Source: Hyphomonas oceanitis SCH89
GTDB lineage: Bacteria; Pseudomonadota; Alphaproteobacteria; Caulobacterales; Hyphomonadaceae
Reading direction: 5' to 3'
DNA length: 64,000 nt
Assembly: GCF_000685295.1 (NCBI RefSeq)
Contig: NZ_ARYL01000022.1
Span: forward strand, 1 to 64,000
Position numbers and translations under genes: made by a program. The notes under the pieces were generated by a model, which did not search any database, was not told the DNA's origin, and saw only the letters and a program-made list of their open reading frames with translations. Position 1 is the stretch's first letter. The number at the start of each line of letters is the position of its first letter. Shown piece by piece: positions 25,421-34,086 of the stretch.

Positions 25421-26620
25421 ATGTCAGCCGTCGCAGCCCCAGATCACATCTCGCCAGACCGGATCGTCGAATTCGACTATCTCGATGATCCCCGCCTTGC
25501 TGCGGATATCCATGACGGCCTCCTCGCCCTCAAGACCGAGGCGCCCGGTATCTTCTGGACGCCCGCCAATGGCGGACACTGGGTCGTCTCGGATTCTGAC
25601 CTCATATCCAAAATCCTGAAGACACCGGCGCTCTTCTCCAGCAAGCAGCTGCAGATTCCGCCACGCGATGACGCGCCCCGCATGATCCCGGAATCGCTCG
25701 ATCCGCCTGAGCACCTGCTCTATCGCCGCCTGATGATGGAGTATTTCGAACGCTCCCGCATTGCCCACCTCCAGGCCCGCGTCGACCACTGGACCGACCT
25801 CGTCCTCAGCGAACTGAAGGACAAGCCCGGCTGCGAATTCGTCGATGCTGTCGCGTCCCGCCTGCCCATCTATGTCTTCATGGAGTTCGCCGGCTTCCCG
25901 CTGGACCGCGCGGAAGATTTTCGGGGCCTTGTCGAAGGCATGTTCCGCTCCACTGATCCCATAAAGCGCCAGGAATACGCCATGCGCATCATGGGAGAGC
26001 TGCAGCAGGTCATCTCCGCCAAGATGGAGAGCCCAGGGGAAGACATCCTCAGCAAACTGATCCAGGCCGATTTTCAGGGCCGCAAGCTCACCTTCGAGGA
26101 ACTGATGTCCATCGGCTTCCTCATGTTTATCGCCGGCCTCGACACGGTCACCAATGCCATGACCTTCGGCATTCGCCACATGGCCCGCGATGTGGACTTC
26201 CGCCGCAAGCTCACCGCCAATCCCGAGCGTGTTCCGGAGGCTGTCGAGGAACTGATGCGCCGCTACACCTTCCCGACCCTTCCGCGCCAGGTCACCGAAG
26301 ACATGGAATTCGGCGGCGTGACCATGAAGGCCGGTGACATGGTGCTTTGCCTGATCGCCCTGGTCGGCATCGACGAAGACCTCAACCCCGACGCACTCAA
26401 GGTCGATCTCGACCGTGACAAGCGCACGCATTTCGGCTTCGGCACCGGCGGCCACACCTGCCTCGGCCGTCACCTCGCCAAGATGGAACTGGAAACGCTC
26501 TACCGCCGCTGGCTGGAAGACTTTCCGGATTTTGAAATCGATCCGACACATGCCCCCGCCACCCCGCGCGGCGGCGCAGTCATGGGCATACCGGAGCTCT
26601 GGCTCCGCCTGAACGCTTGA
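25421..26620 (+). CDS. Cytochrome P450
   Basis: A 399-residue soluble bacterial P450. The I-helix motif is A-G-L-D-T-V-T (238-244), the E-x-x-R pair is Glu277/Arg280, and the heme loop F-G-F-G-T-G-G-H-T-C-L-G has Cys347 as the axial ligand. It hydroxylates an unactivated carbon and needs a ferredoxin and reductase, which are not encoded in the window. The start has GGGAG at the right distance. It is followed by an aldehyde dehydrogenase and an SDR on the same strand (gaps of about 19 bp), which would oxidise the new alcohol or aldehyde towards a carboxylate for CoA activation. Confidence 0.95.
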   Translation: MSAVAAPDHISPDRIVEFDYLDDPRLAADIHDGLLALKTEAPGIFWTPANGGHWVVSDSDLISKILKTPALFSSKQLQIPPRDDAPRMIPESLDPPEHLLYRRLMMEYFERSRIAHLQARVDHWTDLVLSELKDKPGCEFVDAVASRLPIYVFMEFAGFPLDRAEDFRGLVEGMFRSTDPIKRQEYAMRIMGELQQVISAKMESPGEDILSKLIQADFQGRKLTFEELMSIGFLMFIAGLDTVTNAMTFGIRHMARDVDFRRKLTANPERVPEAVEELMRRYTFPTLPRQVTEDMEFGGVTMKAGDMVLCLIALVGIDEDLNPDALKVDLDRDKRTHFGFGTGGHTCLGRHLAKMELETLYRRWLEDFPDFEIDPTHAPATPRGGAVMGIPELWLRLNA

Positions 26621-26639
26621 ACCCTGGGAGAATAAGAAT

Positions 26640-28094
26640 ATGGCCGAGACAACTCTGCCCGACGTGAAGATATGGATCGGCCACAAGGGCCTCAGCAGCG
26701 GATCCGGCGGCACCCACGCCCACCTCAACCCGGTGACCGGTGAGAAACAGGCCGACATTCCGCTCGCCGGCAAGGCTGAGGTCGACCAGGCCGTCGAAAC
26801 GGCTGCTGAAGCGTTCAAGACCTGGCGCATGACCCGGCCCGAGCAACGCCGCGACATCCTCAACAAGTTTGCCGAACTGATCGACCAGCACAAGGACGAG
26901 TTCGCCGCCCTTGCTGCCAAGGATGGCGGCACACCCCTGATGGGCGGCATGGGCATGGCCATGCTCTCGGTGCAGTGGACCAAGTATTATGCCGGCTGGT
27001 GCGACAAGCTCGATGGCGATCTCTATTCCACCTATGATACGCGCGGCGAGTTCGCCTATTCGGTGCCCGAGCCGCTCGGCGTCGTCGGCATCATCATCAC
27101 CTGGAACGGCCCGCTCATCTCGCTTTCAATGAAGGTCGCTCCCGCGCTCGCAGCCGGTAATTGCGTCGTCGTGAAGCCTGCCGAGATCACGCCCTTCGCG
27201 CCGGACCTCTATGCCCGCCTCGCAAAAAAGGCCGGCATTCCGGATGGAGTCCTCTCGATCATCCCCGGTGGCATTGAAGCCGGCGAAGCCCTCGTCACGC
27301 ACCCGAAGATCGAGAAGCTCAGCTTCACCGGCGGTCCCATCGCGGCCCGCAAGATCATGGCCGCCTGCGCCGAGAACATCAAACCCTCCGTCATGGAACT
27401 CGGCGGCAAGTCGGCCAGCCTCATGTTCCCCGACGCCGACATCGACGCCGCTTGCGCCCGCGCCATCCAGTGGAGCATCGGCGTCATGGCCGGTCAGGGG
27501 TGTGCCCTGCCGACCCGCCTTCTCGTCCACAAGGACATCTATGCGGAAGTCTGCGAAAAGCTCGTCGCCATCGCCTCGCAATACAAGGTCGGCGATCCGT
27601 TCGAGGAAGGCGTTACCGTCGGCCCGGTCATTAACCGCGCCGCCTGCGACCGGATTGTCGGCATGCTCGACCGCGCCAAGGCTGAAAAGTCAGGCCGCAT
27701 CCTGATGGGCGGCAATCATTGCGGCGGCAAGCTCGCCAATGGCAATTTCGTCGAGCCGACGATCATCGCCGACGTCGATCCCAGGAGCGAGATCGCCCAG
27801 ATCGAAATCTTCGGCCCCGTCCTCCTTGTCTTCAAGTTCGAAACCGAAGACGAAGCCGTCGCCCTCGCCAATGACACGGAATACGGCCTCGCCGCCTATA
27901 TCCAGTCGAACGACATCAAACGCATCCACCGCGTGGCCGAGCGCCTGAAAGCAGGCGGCGTCTACGTCAATGGCGCCGTCCAGATCAATCCGCACACGCC
28001 GTTTGGCGGCCTTGGTCTCTCCGGCTTCGGCAAGGAGGGCGGCCGCGCCGGCATCGACGAATTCCTGCGCTATAAGACCGTCGCGATCGCTTAA
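26640..28094 (+). CDS. NAD(P)-dependent aldehyde dehydrogenase
   Basis: A 484-residue ALDH-superfamily enzyme with the catalytic Cys288 in G-Q-G-C, general base Glu253 in M-E-L-G-G-K, and Asn156 in T-W-N-G-P. The cofactor loop reads F-T-G-G-P instead of the usual F-T-G-S, a minor deviation. It converts an aldehyde to a carboxylic acid. Position between the P450 and an SDR suggests a hydroxylation-oxidation route producing the acid that the cluster's ligases activate. Confidence 0.92.
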   Translation: MAETTLPDVKIWIGHKGLSSGSGGTHAHLNPVTGEKQADIPLAGKAEVDQAVETAAEAFKTWRMTRPEQRRDILNKFAELIDQHKDEFAALAAKDGGTPLMGGMGMAMLSVQWTKYYAGWCDKLDGDLYSTYDTRGEFAYSVPEPLGVVGIIITWNGPLISLSMKVAPALAAGNCVVVKPAEITPFAPDLYARLAKKAGIPDGVLSIIPGGIEAGEALVTHPKIEKLSFTGGPIAARKIMAACAENIKPSVMELGGKSASLMFPDADIDAACARAIQWSIGVMAGQGCALPTRLLVHKDIYAEVCEKLVAIASQYKVGDPFEEGVTVGPVINRAACDRIVGMLDRAKAEKSGRILMGGNHCGGKLANGNFVEPTIIADVDPRSEIAQIEIFGPVLLVFKFETEDEAVALANDTEYGLAAYIQSNDIKRIHRVAERLKAGGVYVNGAVQINPHTPFGGLGLSGFGKEGGRAGIDEFLRYKTVAIA

Positions 28095-28112
28095 GCTTCA
28101 AGGACACATGAC

Positions 28113-28898
28113 ATGACATTCTCAATCGACCAGTTCCGCCTTGACGGCAAAGTGGCCATCGTCACCGGCGCCGGTGGGCGCGGCAATTCCATCGGTCGCG
28201 CCTACGCCATGGGCCTAGCGGCCGCTGGCGCCTCCGTCGTCGTTGCCGACATCAATGAAGAGGGCGCCAAGGCCGTCGCCACAGAAATCACCGCCGCAGG
28301 CGGCAAGGCGCTCGGCGTGCGCACCGACATCACGGACCCGGCCTCAGTCGCTGCCATGGTCGCTGCAGCCGAGAAGGCGTTCGGCGGTGTCGACATCCTC
28401 GTCAACAATGCGGCCCTGATGGTCGAGATCGTGGCTACCCCCGCCATCCAGCACACGACCGAGCAATGGAACCGTGCCTTCGCGGTCAACGTCACCGGCG
28501 CCCTGAACTGTTCGCAGGCCGTCGTGCCGCTGATGGCCAAGCGTGGCGGCGGCAAGATCATCAACCAGGTCTCCGGCGGCGCCTATCCGCCCTCCACCGT
28601 CTACGGCATAACTAAGATCGCCCTTGTCGGCCTGACCACCACGCTCGCCCGCGAGCTCGGCAGCCAGAACATTAACGTCAACGCCATCGCCCCCGGCAAC
28701 ACGATGTCCGATGCCGGCGCCATGCTGACACCGCCTGACTCGCCTTTCATCAAGGCACTCGAAGCAAGCATCGCCATGCGCATGCGCGGCGAACCTGACG
28801 AACTGGTCGGCCCGCTCCTCCTCCTCTGCTCGCCGGCAGGCGCCTGGATGACCGGACAGGTTCTCCATGTCGATGGCGGCTGGATTATCCGGCCTTAG
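28113..28898 (+). CDS. SDR-family oxidoreductase
   Basis: A 261-residue classical SDR with the cofactor site T-G-A-G-G-R-G-N-S-I-G (about 19-29), N-N-A-A (about 93) and catalytic Y-G-I-T-K. A C-terminal V-D-G-G-W-I-I-R-P closes the substrate region. It is third gene of the P450 operon, 18 bp after the aldehyde dehydrogenase. Oxidation of an alcohol formed by the P450 is likely, but the substrate is not decided by the sequence. Confidence 0.88.
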   Translation: MTFSIDQFRLDGKVAIVTGAGGRGNSIGRAYAMGLAAAGASVVVADINEEGAKAVATEITAAGGKALGVRTDITDPASVAAMVAAAEKAFGGVDILVNNAALMVEIVATPAIQHTTEQWNRAFAVNVTGALNCSQAVVPLMAKRGGGKIINQVSGGAYPPSTVYGITKIALVGLTTTLARELGSQNINVNAIAPGNTMSDAGAMLTPPDSPFIKALEASIAMRMRGEPDELVGPLLLLCSPAGAWMTGQVLHVDGGWIIRP

Positions 28899-28923
28899 TC
28901 CTCAAGGAACACCAGGACGATAT

Positions 28924-29355
28924 GGATCCTCCGCGCCGTCCTGCTGGCCGCCTGGCCTGCCATGGTCTTCGTCAGCGTCCGGGAGGTTACCGGTCTCGGC
29001 GCTGCAAAACGCCTTCCGGGACCGCGCCGATCAGCAGCATGAGAAGGGCAGTTCCACGAGGTTTCCATACACCGGTCCATATACATCGCCTGGTTCTTCG
29101 CGGGGGCCTTCCGCATACAGGCATGGGCTGGCCGGGAAAGCATTCCCGACATCTTTCGCAAACCACCCGGGCGCGTCATTTCGCCCGCATGGTTGAACGC
29201 AATCGGGGGCGTGTTCAATTTCACCGTCGCGTTGGCGCTCCTGTGACCTGAGTCCGGCCCTTCGGATCCCGGACTGGCTTTGCTGTCTTCGGCGCCGGCT
29301 GGCTGGTGATGGGATGGTGTCTCTCGACCCATATCACCTCGCTGAAGCGACTCGG
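28924..29355 (+). pseudogene. Remnant of a small membrane-protein gene (frameshifted)
   Basis: This 457-bp gap has no intact gene, but three successive plus-strand frames read like pieces of one membrane protein. The first is W-I-L-R-A-V-L-L-A-A-W-P-A-M-V-F-V-S-V-R, stopping near 29041. The next contains S-I-Y-I-A-W-F-F-A-G-A-F-R-I-Q and later L-N-A-I-G-G-V-F-N-F-T-V-A-L-A-L-L, stopping near 29244. The last contains G-A-G-W-L-V-M-G-W-C-L-S. At least two stop or frame changes separate them. The tail runs into the 3' end of the isochorismatase-like gene, so part may have been lost. Family unknown. Confidence 0.5.
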
Positions 29356-29967
29356 TCAGGCGATCGATCCAAGCACAGACGCGCTGTCGCTCATCGTGGC
29401 GACGAGCGGCAGGTGCATCGTCACCTGAATCCTGTGCGTCTCCGCCGTCCCGCCAGCCGTACAGTCTTCAGCGATCACCACATGATACCCGTTCCCGACC
29501 GCTTCGCACGATCCGCCCATCAAGGCGACATTTGTCGAGACGCCCGCGAATACGACTGTGTCCACATCGAGCCCGCGCAATGTCGCGTCCAGGTCCGTCC
29601 CGGTAAAAGCGGTCATGCCATGGTGGCGTTCGCTGACAATATCGCCCGCACCAACACGCACATCCTCATGAATGGCCGCCGATGGTGTGCCCTTCATCAG
29701 GTAACCGCCCTTCTCGATGCGCGCGGCCAGCACGCAATTGCGGTTCCATCCCAAACCCTGCGGCCGCATCGTCACGATGCAATGTATGACCGGATGGCCG
29801 GCTATCCGGAAGCCGTCAGCGAGAGCGTTGATCCTCGGTACGATCCCACGTTCGGCCACCTGCTCCACAAGCGGCGACTGGGTATAGGCCCCATTCGCGA
29901 TGCCATTCTGGATTTCCGAAATGAGCAGCGCTGGCCGCCTGCCCGGTTCCAGTCCCCGAACGCCCAT
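29356..29967 (-). CDS. Isochorismatase-like (cysteine hydrolase fold) protein
   Basis: A 203-residue protein with the Rossmann-like isochorismatase fold. Strand 1 ends L-L-I-S-E-I-Q-N-G, with Glu in place of the usual catalytic Asp; a late loop reads G-V-S-T-N-V-A-L, with Ala at the position where the nucleophilic Cys is normal. A Cys occurs a few residues later (G-S-C-E-A) but off register. It may therefore not be a classical cysteine hydrolase. The ATG overlaps the stop of the preceding SDR as TGATG, making it the last of four coupled genes. Confidence 0.78.
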   Translation of the reverse strand: MGVRGLEPGRRPALLISEIQNGIANGAYTQSPLVEQVAERGIVPRINALADGFRIAGHPVIHCIVTMRPQGLGWNRNCVLAARIEKGGYLMKGTPSAAIHEDVRVGAGDIVSERHHGMTAFTGTDLDATLRGLDVDTVVFAGVSTNVALMGGSCEAVGNGYHVVIAEDCTAGGTAETHRIQVTMHLPLVATMSDSASVLGSIA

Positions 29968-30812
29968 CACCCCTTGTCCTCTTCCACAACTGACCTCAGC
30001 GCCGCATTTGGGTTCTCGCCTCTGGGTCGCGGCGGGTTGAGGTTTACCCGCCCGCCATCCACCAGGATCGTCTCGCCTGTCACATAGGACCCCGCCCGGG
30101 ATGCGAGGAACACCACCGCCCCCGCCACATCCTCCGGCTCACCCGGCCGCTGCAGGGGAATGCCGCTCACGATCTGCGCCAGCGCTTCAGGCCGATCGAA
30201 GACAGGTCTAGACGACTTGCTCCGGATGAAGCCCGGCGAGACACAGTTCACGCGAATGCCGTCGACCGCGAACTCATCGGCCAGTATCCGGCTCATGTGC
30301 GCGACACCCGCCTTCGAGACCGAATAGGCCAGCATCCCGGCATTGACCGAATGTCCCGCCAGCGAGCCGATGAGGATCATGCTGCCACCCCCCTGTTTCG
30401 CGATCACCGGCCTGAAGGCCTGGCAGAGCCGGAAATTGTTGTGAATATTGGTCTGCAGCAGCCGGTCGAAGCGCTCCGGCGGTGTGCTCGCTGCCGGCCC
30501 GATGAAAGACAGGGCCGCCGCATTGCAGACAAGGATATCCACCCTACCAAAACAGGCCGTTGCTTTCTCGGCAAACTGATTGATCCCAGCCCGGTCATCG
30601 AGGTCGAACGGCACGGCCCTGGCAACCCTCTCGCCTGGTCGGCCCGGTGTCCGGTTGATCGCCTCGGCGGCGTCTTCGCAGCGTTCCGCATTACGGCTCG
30701 ACACGATCACATTGGCACCCTGCCTGACCAGCTGTTCCGCAATGCCACGGCCGATCCCCTGGGTCGACCCTGTTACCACGGCTGTCTTGCCTGTAAGATC
30801 GAAGAGGCTCAC
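29967..30812 (-). CDS. SDR-family oxidoreductase
   Basis: A 281-residue classical SDR with T-G-S-T-Q-G-I-G, C-N-A-A and catalytic Y-S-V-S-K; C-terminal E-T-I-L-V-D-G-G. A GTG start at 30812 is preferred, since GAGG lies eight bases upstream and it leaves a short gap after the previous stop; the ATG at 30848 lies inside the previous gene without a Shine-Dalgarno. It lies in the four-gene unit 32327 to 29356 with two other SDR-fold proteins. Confidence 0.83.
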   Translation of the reverse strand: MSLFDLTGKTAVVTGSTQGIGRGIAEQLVRQGANVIVSSRNAERCEDAAEAINRTPGRPGERVARAVPFDLDDRAGINQFAEKATACFGRVDILVCNAAALSFIGPAASTPPERFDRLLQTNIHNNFRLCQAFRPVIAKQGGGSMILIGSLAGHSVNAGMLAYSVSKAGVAHMSRILADEFAVDGIRVNCVSPGFIRSKSSRPVFDRPEALAQIVSGIPLQRPGEPEDVAGAVVFLASRAGSYVTGETILVDGGRVNLNPPRPRGENPNAALRSVVEEDKG

Positions 30813-30822
30813 TTTGCGCGCC

Positions 30823-31449
30823 TCATGCGCCGGGCAGGAGGAAGTCATCGACGTCGATACCGGTAATGCTACCGGTCACATAGGCCGCAAAATCGCTGAC
30901 GAGATAGGACGCCAGCGCGCCGAGTGAACGCAACTCCTGCTTCGTACCTCCGCCAACGACACGGCTGGCAATCGTGTTCACGCGAATGCCGTCCCGCGCC
31001 CATTCCACCGCCAGCGTCTTGGTCAGGTTGCCCAAACCGCCGGACGCGGCCGCCTGCACCGTCCCGCCGCCGTCTTCGGGCAGGTCAAGGAACAGGATCG
31101 ATCCCGTCAGCCCCTGCGCGATCAGGCTTTTCGCCAGCTCCGCCGCATAGAAGAACCGGCTGTCCAGCCCGGCTTGCATGCCCGCGCGCCACGCTGCAAG
31201 GTCAAGCTTCTCCGCACGCATAGTCGACACCGGCCCGCCCGCATGCACCAGCAGAGTCACCGGGTCGCGCGCCGCTGCGCTTGCCGCCACTATCGCTTCA
31301 GCCGCCACCGCATGGCTGCCCGCTACCGGCCCACGCGCAATCGTCGCGCCGGCCGCCGCTAGTTCATGCGCCACGGCTTCCACGCCCTCGCCCTCACCAA
31401 TGACAATCGCCACCGGGTCTTCTAGCCAGCTCGGCACTGTGCGGCTCAT
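30823..31449 (-). CDS. SDR-fold protein lacking the catalytic residues
   Basis: A 208-residue SDR-like protein. The glycine-rich cofactor loop is altered to I-V-I-G-E-G-E-G-V. The active-site helix, which should contain Y-x-x-x-K, reads Q-A-A-A-S-G-G-L-G-N-L-T-K with neither Tyr nor Lys in register. The rest of the fold (L-A-V-E-W-A-R-D-G-I-R-V-N-T-I) is well conserved. It overlaps the preceding DECR-like SDR by four bases and precedes another SDR, so it is probably a non-catalytic partner of one of them. A decayed gene is less likely, because the frame is intact and coupled. Confidence 0.78.
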   Translation of the reverse strand: MSRTVPSWLEDPVAIVIGEGEGVEAVAHELAAAGATIARGPVAGSHAVAAEAIVAASAAARDPVTLLVHAGGPVSTMRAEKLDLAAWRAGMQAGLDSRFFYAAELAKSLIAQGLTGSILFLDLPEDGGGTVQAAASGGLGNLTKTLAVEWARDGIRVNTIASRVVGGGTKQELRSLGALASYLVSDFAAYVTGSITGIDVDDFLLPGA

Positions 31450-32327
31450 GCGGTATACCCCCAGACATTCGATCGCTGGTTCGGCGGCACAAAGTCCGGC
31501 GACATCAGCGCCCGCCTCAGGCTCTCGCCCCCGTCAATCATCATCACCTGCCCCGTTATGGCCGATGCAAACGGCGAACAGAGGAAAGCCGCCGCCCAGC
31601 CGAATTCCTGCATCCGCCCCGTGCGCCCGGCCGGGATCATCCGACCGAGGTTTTCCACCACGTCCGGGTCATCGCCATTCGTTGAGGCGCCATGCGGGAA
31701 GAAGCCCGCCGCCACGCAGTTCACGCGGATACCGCTGTCCTTCCAATCCCTCGCGAAGGCTCGTGTCATCGTCGCCACGGCCGTCTTCGCCGCAGCCGAG
31801 TGCGCATCACCCGGAAACCCGGTCCAGATATATTGCGCGCTATTGTTGACGATCGCGCCCCGCGCACCCAGCGCCAAGCGCCGCCGGGCAAACTCCGTCG
31901 AGCACAGGAAGGTGCCATCAATCGCGATCCGCGTGATCGCGTTCCACGCATTCGTCGACAGGGCCTCTGCCAGCGCGGGGAAATTCCCGCCCGCATTGTT
32001 CGCCAGGATGCTCACCGGCCCCAGCGCCGCTTCCGCCGTATCGAACGCCGCGCTCACCGCTACCGGGTCACGCACATCAGCGCTCACCGCCAGCGCCGTC
32101 TCACCCATGGCCTCGATCTCGGCCACCACGGCTTGCGCCTTTTCAAGGTCTCGGCCGACAATCGCCAGCTTGGCACCACCCTGCGCAAAGGCCAGCGCCA
32201 TGCCACGCCCCATGCCTGAGCTGCCGCCAGTCACCATCACGACATCCTCGGAGAACACCGCCTCCGGCAGGAAGGATCGCTCCGCAAAGGGCGGCTCCAC
32301 GATCCGGTTAGGTCTCTTGGTCGCCAT
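31446..32327 (-). CDS. SDR-family oxidoreductase, 2,4-dienoyl-CoA reductase-like
   Basis: A 293-residue SDR with T-G-G-S-S-G-M-G and N-N-A-G-G-N-F. The active-site helix reads H-S-A-A-A-K instead of Y-x-x-x-K. Replacement of Tyr by other residues before A-A-K, and the N-N-A-G-G-N-F sequence, are seen in peroxisomal or bacterial 2,4-dienoyl-CoA reductases, which reduce conjugated dienoyl-CoAs with NADPH. It is the first gene of a four-gene unit; a degenerate cluster operator lies 60-75 bp upstream. Confidence 0.82.
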   Translation of the reverse strand: MATKRPNRIVEPPFAERSFLPEAVFSEDVVMVTGGSSGMGRGMALAFAQGGAKLAIVGRDLEKAQAVVAEIEAMGETALAVSADVRDPVAVSAAFDTAEAALGPVSILANNAGGNFPALAEALSTNAWNAITRIAIDGTFLCSTEFARRRLALGARGAIVNNSAQYIWTGFPGDAHSAAAKTAVATMTRAFARDWKDSGIRVNCVAAGFFPHGASTNGDDPDVVENLGRMIPAGRTGRMQEFGWAAAFLCSPFASAITGQVMMIDGGESLRRALMSPDFVPPNQRSNVWGYTA

Positions 32328-32386
32328 CAGGCGCCTCCCTCGATTTTACGTATCTTGCGCCGTCTGTGGACATCATGCCATTGATC

Positions 32387-32401
32387 TGTAACCTGGTAAT
32401 C
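32387..32401. promoter_or_regulatory. Cluster operator, 11/15 match in a divergent promoter region
   Basis: TGTAACCTGGTAATC, between the SDR unit (minus strand) and the NTF2-like gene (plus strand). Its position favours the start at 32417 for the latter. Confidence 0.5.
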
Positions 32402-32416
32402 GAAGCGACCACATCC

Positions 32417-32848
32417 ATGCCCCACTCCGAACAAGCTGAACGGGCCGCCATTACCCAGCTCATGGCGCGCTACACGATCAACGGCGACCGGGGCGACGTC
32501 AAAGGCCTCGCCGCCTGTTTTGCACACGACGGCGTGCTGGAATTCCCGGGTGCGCGCGCCGAAGGCCCGGATAACATTGTCAAGGCGCTTACCAGCGGCA
32601 CACGTGATCCCGCCCTCAGCCTCGTACGCCACCATCTCACGTCGTCCCTGGTCGAACTCGGCGGGTCGTCCGGCGCCACAGGCCGCACCTATTTCCAGGT
32701 CTTTTCGAATATCGGCCTGGACCATGCCGGTGTCTATGTCGATCGTTTCGTCCGCCTCCCCGGGGGCTGGTATTTCCACCACCGCCAGGTCCGCATCGAC
32801 TGGCAGTCGCCGGACTCCCTGTTCCGAAAGTTCGAGACGCGCCACTAG
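32417..32848 (+). CDS. NTF2/SnoaL-like protein
   Basis: A 143-residue small alpha+beta-barrel protein of the SnoaL/NTF2 group, beginning with the helix A-I-T-Q-L-M-A-R-Y and G-D-R-G-D, which is typical of this family. The fold includes ketosteroid isomerases, dehydratases and cyclases, but catalytic residues cannot be assigned with confidence. The frame opens at GTG 32366; I prefer the ATG at 32417 because family members start here and an operator-like site lies upstream. Its 3' end overlaps the convergent acyl-CoA dehydrogenase gene by four bases. Confidence 0.75.
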   Translation: MPHSEQAERAAITQLMARYTINGDRGDVKGLAACFAHDGVLEFPGARAEGPDNIVKALTSGTRDPALSLVRHHLTSSLVELGGSSGATGRTYFQVFSNIGLDHAGVYVDRFVRLPGGWYFHHRQVRIDWQSPDSLFRKFETRH

Positions 32849-34008
32849 AGCCCCCGTGCGATCAGCACTTTCATGATCTCGTTCGACCCGCCATAGATCC
32901 GCTGGATCCGCGAGTTCTTCCACTGCTTGGCAATCGGGAACTCGTTCACGTAGCCATAGCCGCCATGCAATTGCAGGCAGGCGTCCATGATCTCCCATTC
33001 GGTGTCGGTCACCCACATCTTGGCGATCGCTGATGTGTCATTATCCAGCGTGCCATTGCAGGCCTTCTCGATACAGTCATTGACGAACGTACGCGCCACG
33101 ACGGCTTTCGCCTTGCAGGCGGCGAGCTGGAACTGCGTGTTCTGGAATTCGAAGACTGACTGGCCGAACGCCTTGCGGTCCTTGGTATAATCGAGCGTCC
33201 AGTTGATCGCCTTCTCCATCGCGATCACGGAATTGACTGCGATGATCAGGCGCTCGCGCGGCAGCTCCGCCATCAGCTGGAAGAAGCCCTTTCCCTCGAC
33301 GCCGCCCAGCAGGTTCTCAGCCGGGATATAGACGTCATCGAAGAAGAGTTCCGACGTGTCCTGCGCCTCGTGCCCGATCTTGTCGAGCTTGTTTCCCCGC
33401 CGGAAGCCCTCGACCTTGTCTGTCTCCACGACCAGAAGCGACACGCCCCGCGCGCCCTTGCTCGGATCGGTCTTAGCGACGACGACAATAAAGTCGGCAA
33501 TCTGTCCGTTGGAGATGAATGTCTTCGACCCGTTGATGCGATAGCCATCACCATCCTTCAGCGCCGTCGTGCGGATCGCCTGCAGGTCGGACCCTGCGCC
33601 CGGCTCGCTCATCGCAATCGCGCACACACGTTCGCCCGATACCAGTTTCGGCAGCCAGCGCTGCTTCTGTTCCTCGGTGCCGTGCAGCTGGATATAGGGC
33701 GACACGATCACATTGTGCAGCGTGATGGCAAAGCCGTCGAGACCCAGCCGCGCGCACGTCTCGCACAGGACGATATCGTGCCGGAAATCCCCGCCCGGCC
33801 CGCCATATTCCTCCGGCAGGCTGACGCCCAGGAATCCGGCCTCGCCAACTTCGGTCCAGAACTCGCGCTCGACCTGCCCGTCATCGACCCATTTCTGAAT
33901 CCGTTCGGGCGGCGCGGCCCGTGAAAAGAAGCGCTGCGCCGCATCGGCGAACATGCGCAATTCCTCGTCCTGCATGAAGTCGGGTAGGGGCAGCGTGAGC
34001 GTGGACAT
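32845..34008 (-). CDS. Acyl-CoA dehydrogenase
   Basis: A 387-residue flavoprotein of the acyl-CoA dehydrogenase family with the flavin/substrate motif A-M-S-E-P-G-A-G-S-D-L. The C-terminal motif reads I-Y-G-G-S-N-E-I-M, where Gly replaces the Glu of medium-chain enzymes. Long-chain and isovaleryl-type enzymes with this feature carry the catalytic Glu on another helix. It introduces an alpha,beta double bond into an acyl-CoA. The ATG at 34008 has GAGG upstream. It has a cluster operator about 60 bp upstream and its own transcription start, separate from the ligase further upstream. Confidence 0.9.
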   Translation of the reverse strand: MSTLTLPLPDFMQDEELRMFADAAQRFFSRAAPPERIQKWVDDGQVEREFWTEVGEAGFLGVSLPEEYGGPGGDFRHDIVLCETCARLGLDGFAITLHNVIVSPYIQLHGTEEQKQRWLPKLVSGERVCAIAMSEPGAGSDLQAIRTTALKDGDGYRINGSKTFISNGQIADFIVVVAKTDPSKGARGVSLLVVETDKVEGFRRGNKLDKIGHEAQDTSELFFDDVYIPAENLLGGVEGKGFFQLMAELPRERLIIAVNSVIAMEKAINWTLDYTKDRKAFGQSVFEFQNTQFQLAACKAKAVVARTFVNDCIEKACNGTLDNDTSAIAKMWVTDTEWEIMDACLQLHGGYGYVNEFPIAKQWKNSRIQRIYGGSNEIMKVLIARGL

Positions 34009-34067
34009 GGGCGGCAAACCTCGCGGTCAAAGGGTCAATGCCCGCAGGCGGGCCATGATCCTTAAAA

Positions 34068-34082
34068 GCACACCTAGTTATA
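34068..34082. promoter_or_regulatory. Cluster operator, 11/15 match upstream of the acyl-CoA dehydrogenase
   Basis: GCACACCTAGTTATA; the core ACCTAGTT and one arm are exact. It overlaps no gene and lies just after the stop of the ligase at 34087. Confidence 0.6.
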
Positions 34083-34086
34083 TAAC

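Noticed and set aside
25424-26983. 519-codon minus-strand frame opposite the P450
   Set aside because: It covers the P450 and the start of the aldehyde dehydrogenase in antisense and has low-complexity, His/Asp-rich composition typical of a shadow.
28922-29251. Intact 109-codon frame in the gap after the SDR gene
   Set aside because: Its translation is rich in Arg/His and not protein-like, whereas the neighbouring frames contain hydrophobic segments; I treat the region as a frameshifted remnant.
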